Origin: Combretum micranthum
Taxonomy: Eukaryota > Streptophyta > Magnoliopsida > Myrtales > Combretaceae
Assembly (NCBI GenBank): GCA_024138025.1
Contig: JAMXBD010001032.1
Span: 372,001 to 436,000, forward strand
Direction of reading: 5' to 3'
Length of the DNA: 64,000 nt
Part shown: piece by piece, positions 49,776 to 59,400 of the stretch
Position numbering within the stretch: the first letter of the stretch is position 1
How the letters are laid out: every line of letters starts with the position of its first letter
Notes under the pieces: generated by a model
Told to the model about the DNA's origin: nothing
Database searches by the model: none
The model's input: the letters and a program-made list of their open reading frames with translations, nothing else
Program-made: the position numbers and the translations under genes

Positions 49776-50750
49776 TTGAAAAACAAGATCATTTTTAATT
49801 TTGTCTCAAAACCTAGAACAAGGTCATTAAACCAATTAAAGGCAAATTCGATTTCAGAATTGAATTGCCTGATTCAATCAAAAGAAAAGCATTTGGAATT
49901 TTTACAAAATGATTTATCTTTCTGTAAAATTGAAAAACAACTTTTAGAAAAAACTCTAAAAGAAAATGTTTCTAAATTACAAAAAGAAATTCAAAAATCG
50001 ATTTGTTCAAACCTACCAAATGCCTTTTGGAATCGAAAATGCCATATTGTTGATCTTCCTTATGAAAATGATTTTGATGAAAAGAACATTCCTACCAAGG
50101 CAAGACCAACACAAATGAATCAAATTGTTCTAAATCATTGTAAACAAGAAATCAATGATTTATTACAAAAATCCTTAATCAGAAAGAGTAAATCCCCATG
50201 GAGTTGCTCGGCTTTTTATGTCAATAAAAATGCTGAGATTGAGAGAGGAACACCTAGACTTGTAATTAATTACAAACCTCTCAACACAGCACTCAAATGG
50301 ATTAGGTATCCAATACCTAATAAAAGAGATTTACTCAATCGCCTCTATGGTGCTAGAATCTTTTCAAAATTTGATATGAAATCTGGATTCTGGCAAATTC
50401 AAATTAATGAAGCCGATAGGTATAAAACCGCGTTTACTGTTCCTTTTGGGCAGTATGAATGGAATGTTATGCCATTCGGTCTCAAAAATGCACCTTCTGA
50501 GTTCCAGAGAATCATGAATGAAATATTCAATGATTTCTCCAACTTCATAATAATTTATATTGATGATGTGTTGATATACTCTCCAAACATAGATCAACAC
50601 TTCAAGCATGTTAAATTATTTATGAATGTTGCTAAGAAAAATGGACTTGTTGTTTCCCCAACAAAAATTTCTCTTTTTCAAACAAAATTAGATTTTTGGG
50701 ATTCAACATCCACAATGGAACTATATTACCAATCCAAAGGTCAATAGAGT
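49776..50750 (+). pseudogene. viral reverse transcriptase
   Basis: The longest open frame of the viral copy (323 codons). After a linker predicted to be helical come the RT blocks: SLIRKSKSPWSCSAFYVNK, PRLVINYKPLNTALKWIRYP, FSKFDMKSGFWQIQINEADR, TAFTVPFGQYEWNVMPFGLK, and the catalytic IIIYIDDVLIYS with the YxDD Asp pair intact, then a thumb start. The frame is lost near 50695 by a shift; the thumb continues in the 50696 frame (DKNQLQRFLGSLNYVADF) to a stop near 50876. The catalytic core itself is unbroken, but the polyprotein around it is not. Confidence 0.88.
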
Positions 50751-50875
50751 TCACTTCCAAATTCCCTGATGAAATTAAGGATAAGAACCAACTTCAAAGG
50801 TTCTTAGGAAGTCTTAATTATGTCGCGGATTTTTTCCCTAACTTAAGTATTATCTGCAAACCATTGCATGAGACT

Positions 50876-51454
50876 TAAGAAAAATCCTCCTCCTTGGTCT
50901 GATAAACATACCAATGTTGTCAGACTTATCAAAACCAAAATCAAAGAAATACCTTGCCTCAATATTGCTGACCCATCTTACAAAAAATTGTAGAGACTGA
51001 TGCGTCCGATATTGGTTATGGTGGTATTCTCAAACAAGTCAATAATGGAAAAGAATGTATAGTTCAATTTGTCTCCAAACACTGGAATGAATGTCAAATG
51101 AACTACTCCACTATCAAAAAAGAAATTTTAGCCATTGTTTTAACAATTTCAAAATTTCAAGGAGATTTGTTAAATCAAAAATTTCTTTTAAAAGTTGATT
51201 GTAAGTCAGCAAAAAATGTTTTACAAAATGATGTTCAAAATTTGGCTTCTAAACAGATTTTTGCCAGATGGCAATCAATTCTATCCTGTTTTGATTTCGA
51301 TATTGAACACATCAATGGAAAAACCAATACACTACCTGACTTCCTCACCCGTGAATTTCTGCAGGGAGATGCCTCCCAAGAAAGACAAAGGAAAGGGGAA
51401 AGCAGACCCCCAAAAAAGAAAGGTCTCACAGACATAAAACATGGCTTAATGTAG
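50876..51454 (+). pseudogene. viral RNase H and end of ORF1
   Basis: A shift near 50876 leads to the RT-RNase H connection (PPPWSDKHTNVVRLIKTK), and another near 50985 precedes the RNase H. Catalytic residues can be placed: Asp in ETDASDIGYGGI, Glu in TIKKEILAI, Asp in LLKVDCKSAKN and the last Asp in LPDFLTREF. The 51098-51454 frame ends ORF1 at TAG/TAA after a basic tail; its last 85 bases overlap the start of ORF2 at 51369. RNase H degrades the RNA strand of the replication intermediate. Confidence 0.82.
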
Positions 51455-52832
51455 CCAAACCCTTTGCAATAAATGAACCATCCTCTCAGGAGGTTCAACC
51501 CTCAAAAAATGACCATCTCAAATGGTTCAATCCCCTTCTCAAATCTTCCCAATCAACGGAAGATTTATCCCAATTTCTTACCCCTGAATTGTTCAAGGCA
51601 CTGGCAATGGCCCTTAGCCAAGCAAACACAATCCATAAGGCCCTGAGGCCACTAACACCTAATCTCAATGGCCCTAGTGGCAAAATGTACAGAAGAGGAA
51701 GAGAAACCTCTTATAAAAAATCTCATACAGTATAAACCACAAGAAGTGTGGTTCTTTCTCGAAAGAAATCACACCAAAATTTTCAAATAACTGAGGTGGC
51801 TTCTTCCTCAAGAAGAAATTGTCCCTCACAAAAATTTTCAAAAATCAGCATTTTTCATAAAAGCCATTTCCAAATATATCCTCATAGCAGAAAGATGTAT
51901 TTGAAAAGACCCTTATGAATATGCTAATAAAATGTTTTCAGAAAAATTCCATTTTATTCCAAATGACATTTTCAAAACTTTGGAATTCTATGAGAAAATC
52001 TTAACTGAAACTCAATCAGTTTCCTTTAAGCATTTTCAACAAAATGGAATAACCCTCTATTCAACGCTAGAATTCGCAAGGTTTATAACTTTAGTGAATG
52101 GACTAGCACATTTGGAAAACAACCCTTTGAACCCATCAACTTTAATATCCCAATCACCAATGCTCAACCTAACCACCAATGCAATATAATTATTATGATT
52201 ATAAGCAGGCTTGGTGGAATGCTTTCTTTCGTTCAAATGCTACACGGACTCATACATGGCTCATCTTCTTTGACAAATGTTCTTCTAGAAACCTCCCCTA
52301 CTGGTTTGCAAGCTGGTGGGATGAATTTGGAGCGTGAATGAATCCTTCACCTAAATGCACGGAAAGGATTCGATACCTTTCTAAAAAACTACTCCTTAAA
52401 ACCTCATGAAAAGTTTTTTAAGAAAGAAATGATGTTTTTCTTACATATCAGCGTTTCATGGGTAATGAGCTGGTTCTATGAATATAGAACCGATAATGCA
52501 GCAACTATCTCACCAGGAGATACAAAGTCAAATGGTGGGATAACTACAGAATTTGGGACAAACTTGAAGAGACTGCTATTACCAATGGATTAATAGCCAT
52601 TCAAGCAGCGCCTAACAATGTCAACACCTGACAACAAAGCCCCTTCTTTCATGATAAAGGATTTATCATGTCAACCATGTCACAGGCTAAAACACCAGAA
52701 CAATGAAGCACTTCTGGAGATGGCCTTGGCAACCTCAATGAAACCTCTGCTGGATCCAATGATGAAGAATCAAGCATCAGCGGAGACTCCAATGAAGACG
52801 ATTGTTATGGTATCAATTTAGCAGAACCATAA
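51369..52832 (+). pseudogene. viral ORF2, function unknown
   Basis: It begins at ATG 51369, overlapping the ORF1 end, with a very basic start (MPPKKDKGKGKADPQKRK). A one-base shift near 51430 leads into FNPLLKSSQ...FLTPELFKALAM (to TAA about 51735). Another shift leads into KPQEVWFFLERN and, after two stops, the 51932-52189 frame (YSTLEFARFITLVNGLAHLE). Near 52200-52340 it reads QAWWNAFF and WLIFFDKCSSRNLPYWFASW. It ends in an acidic tail (SNEDDCYGINLAEP) at TAA 52830. I cannot assign a domain. Position and length fit the unknown ORF2 of florendoviruses (inference). Confidence 0.6.
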
Positions 52833-52935
52833 CAAAAGTCCACCAATGTAATAGTGTAGGACTTAAATGTATGCAAAATGTAGAATGCTACGTATATTTA
52901 CAAGTCGTGCACTGTAAAATTATACACCATTTTTT

Positions 52936-52956
52936 GATGTACAAAATTTGTACATC
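52936..52956. repeat. perfect 21-bp palindrome downstream of ORF2
   Basis: Two 10-base arms, GATGTACAAA and TTTGTACATC, flank a single A. It lies about 100 bases after the ORF2 stop and about 190 bases before the TATA box, in the putative viral control region. It could be a protein-binding site or an RNA hairpin. Confidence 0.6.
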
Positions 52957-53042
52957 TACTATGTATCACGAAGGATACAGTCTTTTTACTCTCGGCATAA
53001 AACCACCGAAAGCAAAACAGTAACACCTTGGATTCTCTCAAC

Positions 53043-53180
53043 TTTTACTGTTCACAACAGTAAAAACACATGACTATTCACTGTTTAAATAGTGAACTGT
53101 CGGCCATTATGAGTACTGTTCACTACAGTACAACCCTTATTTCTTGCCTATATAAGCAGAACTCTTCTCACATACTCAGC
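53043..53180 (+). promoter_or_regulatory. putative viral pregenomic RNA promoter
   Basis: The TATA box TATATAA is at 53149-53155 in the context GCCTATATAAGCAG, near-consensus for plant viral promoters. Upstream are palindromic boxes: TTTTACTGTT/AACAGTAAAA (arms 53043-53052 and 53056-53065), a looser TTCACT/AGTGAA pair near 53078-53098, and GTACTGT/ACAGTAC (53113-53119 and 53125-53131). ACTGTTCAC occurs in both strong boxes. Transcription would start about 30 bases after the TATA box, near 53180. Confidence 0.65.
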
Positions 53181-53366
53181 ACCGTCTTTACACACAATCA
53201 GAGAAAACTCCTCCGAGCAATTCTCATCCCTCTCAAACACTCTCTCATTTCTCTCACTCACTCTCTCTTCCATACACTCTGTCTCTCTATTAATTCTCAA
53301 GCCTTCTCCTTCATTCTCACTGGTCCCTCAAGATTCACAGCACACACACATATGCGTCTGTCTTGA
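53181..53366 (+). other. pyrimidine-rich viral leader, ends at a TA tract
   Basis: It is rich in CTCTC and TTCTC and lacks a convincing gene. In a circular viral genome this leader would run on into the PBS at 45713; here it stops at the TA microsatellite, so the genome was opened close to the PBS. The 98-codon frame at 53070 is a by-product of the pyrimidine bias. Confidence 0.55.
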
Positions 53367-53394
53367 GTGTATATATATATATATATATATATAC
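53367..53394. repeat. TA microsatellite at the right edge of the viral copy
   Basis: A pure (TA)n tract of about 26 bases, GTG on the left and CGTGG on the right. It pairs with the TA/GA tract at the left edge. Confidence 0.8.
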
Positions 53395-55452
53395 GTGGTT
53401 AAAAACAGAAAAGATACACGTGGCAATCATCACACGTGGTAAATAAATAAAGCTCAACTATAGCTATACTTAACATCCACCGTCAAGTTGGAAATTAAAG
53501 TCTAATGGGAAAAAATGGGATGTCTACAAGGTCTAAACACATTTATGTATGTAATCTATTTTTTTTAAGTAATTATTAGTTAAAATTCATTACATATTTA
53601 TGCTTCAATAAAAAAGTTAATAGTCATTACTCTTTTAACCTTTTACGAACCGGTCACCAACAGTCTATTTTGTAAAATAGTTAAAACTTCTCTTAAATAT
53701 AAAAATGCGTCAAGGATATACTTAGCGAAATCTTTTTATATGAATAAAATGCACTTCAATTTCAATAATAAGTGGATATTTTTATTAAATAATTCTAATC
53801 TTGATGATAACAAGGTAAATCTGCCGCAAAATAAATGATGTTGCTTCCGTCCTTGGACAGAAATGATTGTTAAAGAGGCTCTTCTATGGATCAAAAACTT
53901 GAACCGACACTGTTTTTAACAGTCATTCTATTCTAGCCTATTTGACAAAGCTTGGTAATAAGTCTGGTTAAGTAAAGATTCGCATAGCAAAATGGGGGAG
54001 AAAGGAAGGAAGTATTGCCCGTCGTCCTTCAAGGCTTCCACCTTACACACCATTGAAGAAATCTTGCTCCATTCATTTGTAAAAATTTCCAGTCAGTTTA
54101 CCATAAAGTATAAAGAAGCTAAATGTTGTACACAAATCACGTAAACATTACCCAGTAAGAGAAAGGCCCACTTGCACCAAGTACAATGCATTGCCAGTTA
54201 AAGGTATATCCAGAAATACCATTGCCAGATGCCATATCACAATGCTACAGGTAGGTTGTCCACATCAAAGGATTCTTAAATATGGTTTCTGGGATGACAA
54301 ATTATAAATGTCGTGGACCCAGTTGACCACAATCAAAACAGGAGTAGCCACATTATCAAAAGCCAGATTCAGCTTGTGCCCACCAAGATTTCTACGCCCC
54401 CAATCATGGAGTCTATATAGTTAGATTCGTGTAATGAAATATACAATTTACAAGTAACTAGTATTTGCCAGCTTCTTACTTACATTCACTGCCTGCCGAC
54501 ACCATCCTTCCACGACCATGAACCACACGATCGCGTCGCATTTCACATGTGCACAGCATTAATAATATTCTAGTAGGGGCATAATACCACCAAACACTCT
54601 CATAGGCCATAGCTACCAACAAGATGTTTAATAGTAATATTGACAGAGGAAATGGTTTTGTCAGCAAAGTACCAATCTCACACTGCATGATAATTCTAGA
54701 CAGAATCTTCATACCTTTTTATGATTTTTTTTTTCCTTTTTTTTTTTTTTCCTTTTCTGGGTGGTAGATATGAATTTGTTTTTCCTACAAATGTTATTAT
54801 CAGATACGCTTAACAATTACCTTTTGAGTACTAAATAAAACAAAACACACCTAAAAGAGTTAAAAGAGAGAGCAGGAGAGAATTTGCACGTTTAATACAA
54901 TAGGTAACTGTAATTATACAGTGTACAAACTTAAGGCTCACATTTTCATTTTAATGAATTATATCAACAGAACTGACAAAGGGAGGGGGGAAAGGAAAAA
55001 TCTATTCTAGACGATACTGCCTCTCGGATTCTCCAAGTTCAGTTTATGTCAACTAGCATTGATATCGGACTTGAGAGAGATGAACCATTAACGCAAATTT
55101 CTTAGCTGCAACTGATAGAATATAGACTGTAATAAACAATTAAACAAGAACCTGAGAAGTGAGGGGGCTGCAATGCCCCACTGTGAAAGAGAAAAACTGC
55201 AACTGTCACTGTATATAGAATGTCAAAGGAAAAAGTTGGGGATGAGAAGGAAAGGAAAAAATGATATGTAAATATGTGGCACCAAATGTATAGAGTGAGG
55301 AACGCAGATTATTTAGTTTGATAATGACTTTTGGTGCAACTGACAGATGGCAGCAGAGACCCTCCCAACATGTGTTGGGAAGAATAATTTTCCAGTTTTG
55401 AGCTTAAGCACTAGGATGTCCCTTGTGCTAGAGTCTCGATATCAAGAAACTT
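53395..55452. other. intergenic region and likely 3' UTR of the CSLC gene
   Basis: 53395-54000 is AT-rich without features. 54000-54720 is less AT-rich; short minus-strand frames (for instance 54476-54712) are present, but I recognise no domain, so it may be a transcribed non-coding or 3' region. 54721-54755 is a T-rich tract. 54890-55452 lies just downstream of the CSLC stop codon and probably contains its 3' UTR; I could not fix a polyadenylation site. Confidence 0.4.
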
Positions 55453-58400
55453 TTAGCTCATTTGCTCCCCGATTAGATCAAGACCAACAAGTAGAAAAGT
55501 AATCCCTTGGAACAGCAGGAAGTAGAAGTGGACTCCCTGGGCTGATAAGAGACTTCTCACAGAAGCCGTGAGAAGGAGGAATGCTAGAGCAAGCTCTTTC
55601 TTATATATCTTGTTGGTTTTCTTAGGTGGTGTGAAACAACTTCTTGCTGCTCTTTCAACCGGTTCATTTCATGGAGTTCACTCTCTGAAGACTCTTTGAA
55701 TGATGGGTTGCTGATTTAAAGTCTTTGAATCCCGCTCAGCAGCAGCAAGCAAGTCCGACTCTGATGACCTACCGGCTTTCTTGGTGACAACCCATTCATA
55801 GGAGCTGCCTAATTGGAATAATCCCGAAATCATTGCATTGAATTTGGTTACAGACATGGTGTTTTCAAATAAGAGATAAGGGATAATGAAAGGAAAGGAT
55901 TTTGGGGCTGGGAGAATGTTGAGGAATGACATGAAAACAGGAATATAACAAATGACCCACAATGGAAGCTCAGCCTCAGGAACAAACATGGTTAATGGAA
56001 GTATTATGCAAAATAAGGTGAAAGAGTAGAACGGAAGGATAAGCTTCCTCAGCAGAAAGAATAGAAATATCAGATTTGCCTTCCTCCGTGCCGGTATCTG
56101 TAGTATAATCGTAAGAGAAAGGCCTCTTAAATACATTATTCCCTTGTTTGAAAAAATATAATGTTCACAAAAACTCAAGACTTGACCGTACCTTTGAAAA
56201 TATAATTGCCGGAAGACACAACCGAAAAAGTTGCATAGGACCAGAATGCCATCTATGTTGCTGCTTCTTGTAAGCTTCATATGACTCAGGAAGCTCACAA
56301 AGTACCTGAAAATTGAGAATCGAGAAAAGTCTGGATTACTAAGAAGAGTTGATACTGAGACGCTGAATAAAAAAATAAAAGAACTTATCTACGAAATCAT
56401 TCCATTGATATATAGAGACAGCAGCTGTTGGATAGAATTAAAACTCAAGCAAACAACTGAAAGCTCAATTCCCCATGGCATGACAATACACAGGTAAATC
56501 CAGACGATGAAATGAAAAAGTACATGATCTAGATATACCTTTACATCATTAAGGAAGATAAATTTCCAACCATTAAGGTGGGCTCTGACAGCAATGTCCA
56601 TATCCTCCACAGTTGTTCTCTCAAGCCACCCACCCGAATCCTCAAGGGCTTTGATTCTCCAAACTCCAGCAGTTCCATTGAAACCAAAGAAATTTATGAA
56701 CACTCCATTGACTTGCTGCTCCACCTCAAAGTGGAAACACAGATTGATATTTTGAAGTCGGGTCAACAAGTTTTCATCTTTGTTCACAAAAGCCCATCGA
56801 GCCTGAACAAGTCCCAATGCGGGATTATCCTGCAAGATTAAGACTTCCAGTGTAACTCAGATTTGAATATGATGTTGCAATTAATGATATATTATCTTGT
56901 CCCGCTTCGGGATTATCCTGCAAGATTAAGACTTCCAGTGTAACTCAGATTTGAATATGATGTTGCAATTAATGATATATCTTGTCCCTCTTTCCCTACC
57001 TTAAAGTGTGGTACAGTTCGCTTTAGGAAATCTGGATTTGGTTGGAAATCTGCGTCAAAAATGGCAACAAACTCATAATCCTTAACGTAATCACAACTCA
57101 TTGCTGATTTTAGATTTCCAGCTTTGTAGCCTGTTCTAACCAAGCGGTGACGATAAATTATATTTACACCCCGCTGGCTCCACTTTGATACTTCTGCCTT
57201 AATCAAGCATTGGGTGTTTTCATCATCAGAATCATCAAGAACTTGAATTAACAAACGATCCTTTGGCCAATCAATTCGGCTGACAGCAGAGATGGACTGC
57301 TCATAAACCTGCAAAATTAAGAAAGCAAATTATCTTTTCTCTGGAAAGCTTGACTTTGAAAGTTTTGAATATCAAAATCTTTTTGGTTCTAATATTATGC
57401 TATTGTGAGAGTGAATCTACTTACCAAACTAAGCAAACCTAAAATTATGTCGATCAAAATAGTATATTTGCATGAAAATACATAGCATAGCTTCCTTAAA
57501 ACAGCATATTTGCAATACATTATGTCGGTCAAACATATAAGTTGGAGCAATCACTATACATCCACAAGCCAAATTGTGAACATTCTTGTATGCACATATG
57601 GATAAAGTATGAAAAATAATCAAAGTAAGGAAAATTGTGTCTATGCTTGACTTTATGCCCATGATGCACTTTTGTCCAATTATAACATGCATTTCTAATT
57701 TCTTTTTATGAAATCCAAAAAGATTTACCAAAAACCATCAGTCAAGATTATCTATGCTCTCAACGATGATTTCTGCAAAAAAAAAAAAAAAAACCCAGAT
57801 TCCCCTGACCAGGAACAATCCTAAATTGTGTATGCAACAATTTAAAAGCTACAACTGCAATTCAGCAAATTGGAAATAACATGGAATATAGCAATTGAAA
57901 AGGAAATTCAGACTTTGTATGCGGTTTTACCTCCCTTTCGTTACACATTGGGATCTGAACAAGAACCATGGGATACTCACATCCCAATCCCTCAACATCG
58001 TCTGATTTAAAAGGATCCCCTTCAATACTTGGCTTAATTTTCTTATATTTAATCCAAAAGCAGCCGAAACAAAGCACCATACGGTCCACAGATTGAATTA
58101 AGAAGAGAACGACACAGAAATTCGAAAGCGCTAGAATTGGCGGTGCAATGTAATCACCTCTAAATTTCAGCCAGGCAACATATATCATGTGAAGCAACCC
58201 AGGAACTCCGAAGTGGTATGAGGAATATGCAAATTCGAGTAATCCTCGAAATAATGCCAACCATTAAAATAGGCAACAACCTCAAAACCCAGAATAACCA
58301 AGGAAGTAAACAAAAACCCTCTGATGATTTTAAACAAAAACCTTGCTTTACCCAACTTATCATTCTCTACCGACACCCCTTGCCTAAAGATCAATCTTTT

Positions 58401-58662
58401 CTTTATGGTTACCAAGCAATGTCCACAGCAGTGTGGCTAACCAAGCCAAACAGCCAACTGCACGGTTGGCTTTAAGAAGCAAAACCCATGTCACCTGCCT
58501 GGCATTCTTCCCTCTGCTCCTCTCTACAGGCCGGAATGCAGCATCCGGACCGTCGATCTCGACGACGGAGTAATTCGGGTTTTCCATTTTTACCACCACT
58601 GGTGTGCCCTTCCTGCTGTCCTTAGCCCACCACCAGTCCGAAAAATCCAGTCTTGAAGCCAT
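55453..58662 (-). CDS. CSLC12: cellulose synthase-like C glucan synthase, CSLC12 type, five exons, frame interrupted
   Basis: CSLC proteins are Golgi GT2 enzymes that polymerise the beta-1,4-glucan backbone of xyloglucan. Exons: 58662-57931, 57308-57000, 56829-56539, 56305-56192, 56097-55453. They total 2091 nt (696 codons plus TAA), the family's usual size, with GT-AG phase-0 introns. ATG 58662 was chosen because [15 protein letters not shown] begins the family-type N-terminus ([20 protein letters not shown]). Catalytic motifs: QVLDDSDD and FDADFQP (exon 2), [10 protein letters not shown] (exon 3), QQHRW (exon 4). Exon 5 holds the membrane helices ([20 protein letters not shown]), the GRSSESDLL region and the C-terminus [12 protein letters not shown]. 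Odd: one-base shifts near 58400 and 58210 (stop TAG 58386-58384) and near 55695 and 55640 (TGA 55680-55678) break the frame; each pair cancels. Either a recent pseudogene or base-call errors. Confidence 0.88.
56821..56995. repeat. 88-bp tandem duplication across the intron 2 / exon 3 boundary
   Basis: The stretch from GGGATTATCCTGCAAG is present at 56821 and again at 56909, period 88, with only a 3-base ATT difference near the end of the unit and slight drift beyond. Each copy carries the minus-strand acceptor CTTGCAG and the first nine bases of exon 3. Only the copy at 56830 continues into conserved exon 3 coding sequence; the copy at 56918 leads back into intron sequence. Confidence 0.85.
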
Positions 58663-59400
58663 TTCGTGCACTTGAATCCAAGTCCAAGTCCTAGAAGTGG
58701 CGACTAAGAACACGCACGCAAGAAATCTTTCTACACGAAAAAAAAAAAGGAAAAAACCAAATACAGGGCAGATCTCACGTTTAGGAAAAGAAAAAAAAAA
58801 ATCAAGGAGGGGGATTTATTTGCTTTGGTTAAGACAGGCCAAGAATGCGAAATGAATCCAAAAGAGCAAAGTGGTTATATATTTAATAAATGTATTAAGA
58901 ATGAAAGATGACTGAGACTTGAGAGAATCGAGATGTATGCTTGTCGTAGAAGTAGTGTCCCAAAAGGATTGTGGTGTGGTGTGTGAGTGGGACTGCTAGA
59001 CACAACCAACATGAAAAATCTCCATTATGAGGGAAGGTATCGAAACCTGCAGCTGGAACACCATGTGGGTACTTGCCATGTTGTCCAAAACAACTGTACA
59101 CCCCTTCTTCCCTACAAATATGCTACGGTCCAGTTTGGCAGTTTACCCTTCTTACTTCCTACATGTTTTACCAACAGAACACTTCTGAAATGAAAGCTCA
59201 TAACCTGTTTGTTTATCAGCACTGTTCATCACCTCTCGATAGCTGTTACTTTACTAAACTATGAGTCCGACACTCCATACCATGAGATCAGTAATAGAAA
59301 TATACGGAAACGGAAGGAAATCAGTATATTATTATTTTTAATATTTAATTTGAGGGTGTGTTTGGGGGCGTGGGGGGATTTCAGGAAGGAAGCGTAGTAG
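58663..59400. other. likely CSLC promoter and 5' UTR region
   Basis: This is the sequence upstream of the minus-strand start codon. An in-frame ATG also exists at 58713, but the family N-terminus begins at 58662. A-rich tracts lie at 58737-58748 and 58788-58801. A TATA-like string (minus TATATAACC, near 58876-58884) sits about 215 bases upstream of the start and is a possible core promoter. The frames on either strand here (58895-59397) show no known domain. Confidence 0.4.

Larger units (their letters stand above)
45711..53366 (+). mobile_element. endogenous caulimovirid (florendovirus/petuvirus-like), near full length
   Basis: Gene order is PBS, movement protein, coat protein with CCHC knuckle, protease, RT, RNase H, a second ORF, then promoter and leader, all on the plus strand over 7.7 kb. 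LTRs and integrase are absent, so this is a pararetrovirus and not a retrotransposon. The two-ORF layout with an unknown ORF2 resembles endogenous florendoviruses (family knowledge; not confirmed here). Edges: PBS on the left, pyrimidine-rich leader on the right, TA tracts at both. Many stops and frameshifts leave it unable to make the polyprotein; it is a fossil copy. Confidence 0.85.

Noticed and set aside
54140..54420. Possible minus-strand exon (KLNLAFDNVATPVLIVVNWV can be read)
   Set aside because: The frame is broken by stops within a few dozen codons, no splice-bounded continuation was found, and I could not assign a protein family.
58895..59397. Several short frames upstream of the CSLC gene
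   Set aside because: No domain, no codon pattern, overlapping frames on both strands; more likely promoter or upstream non-coding sequence.
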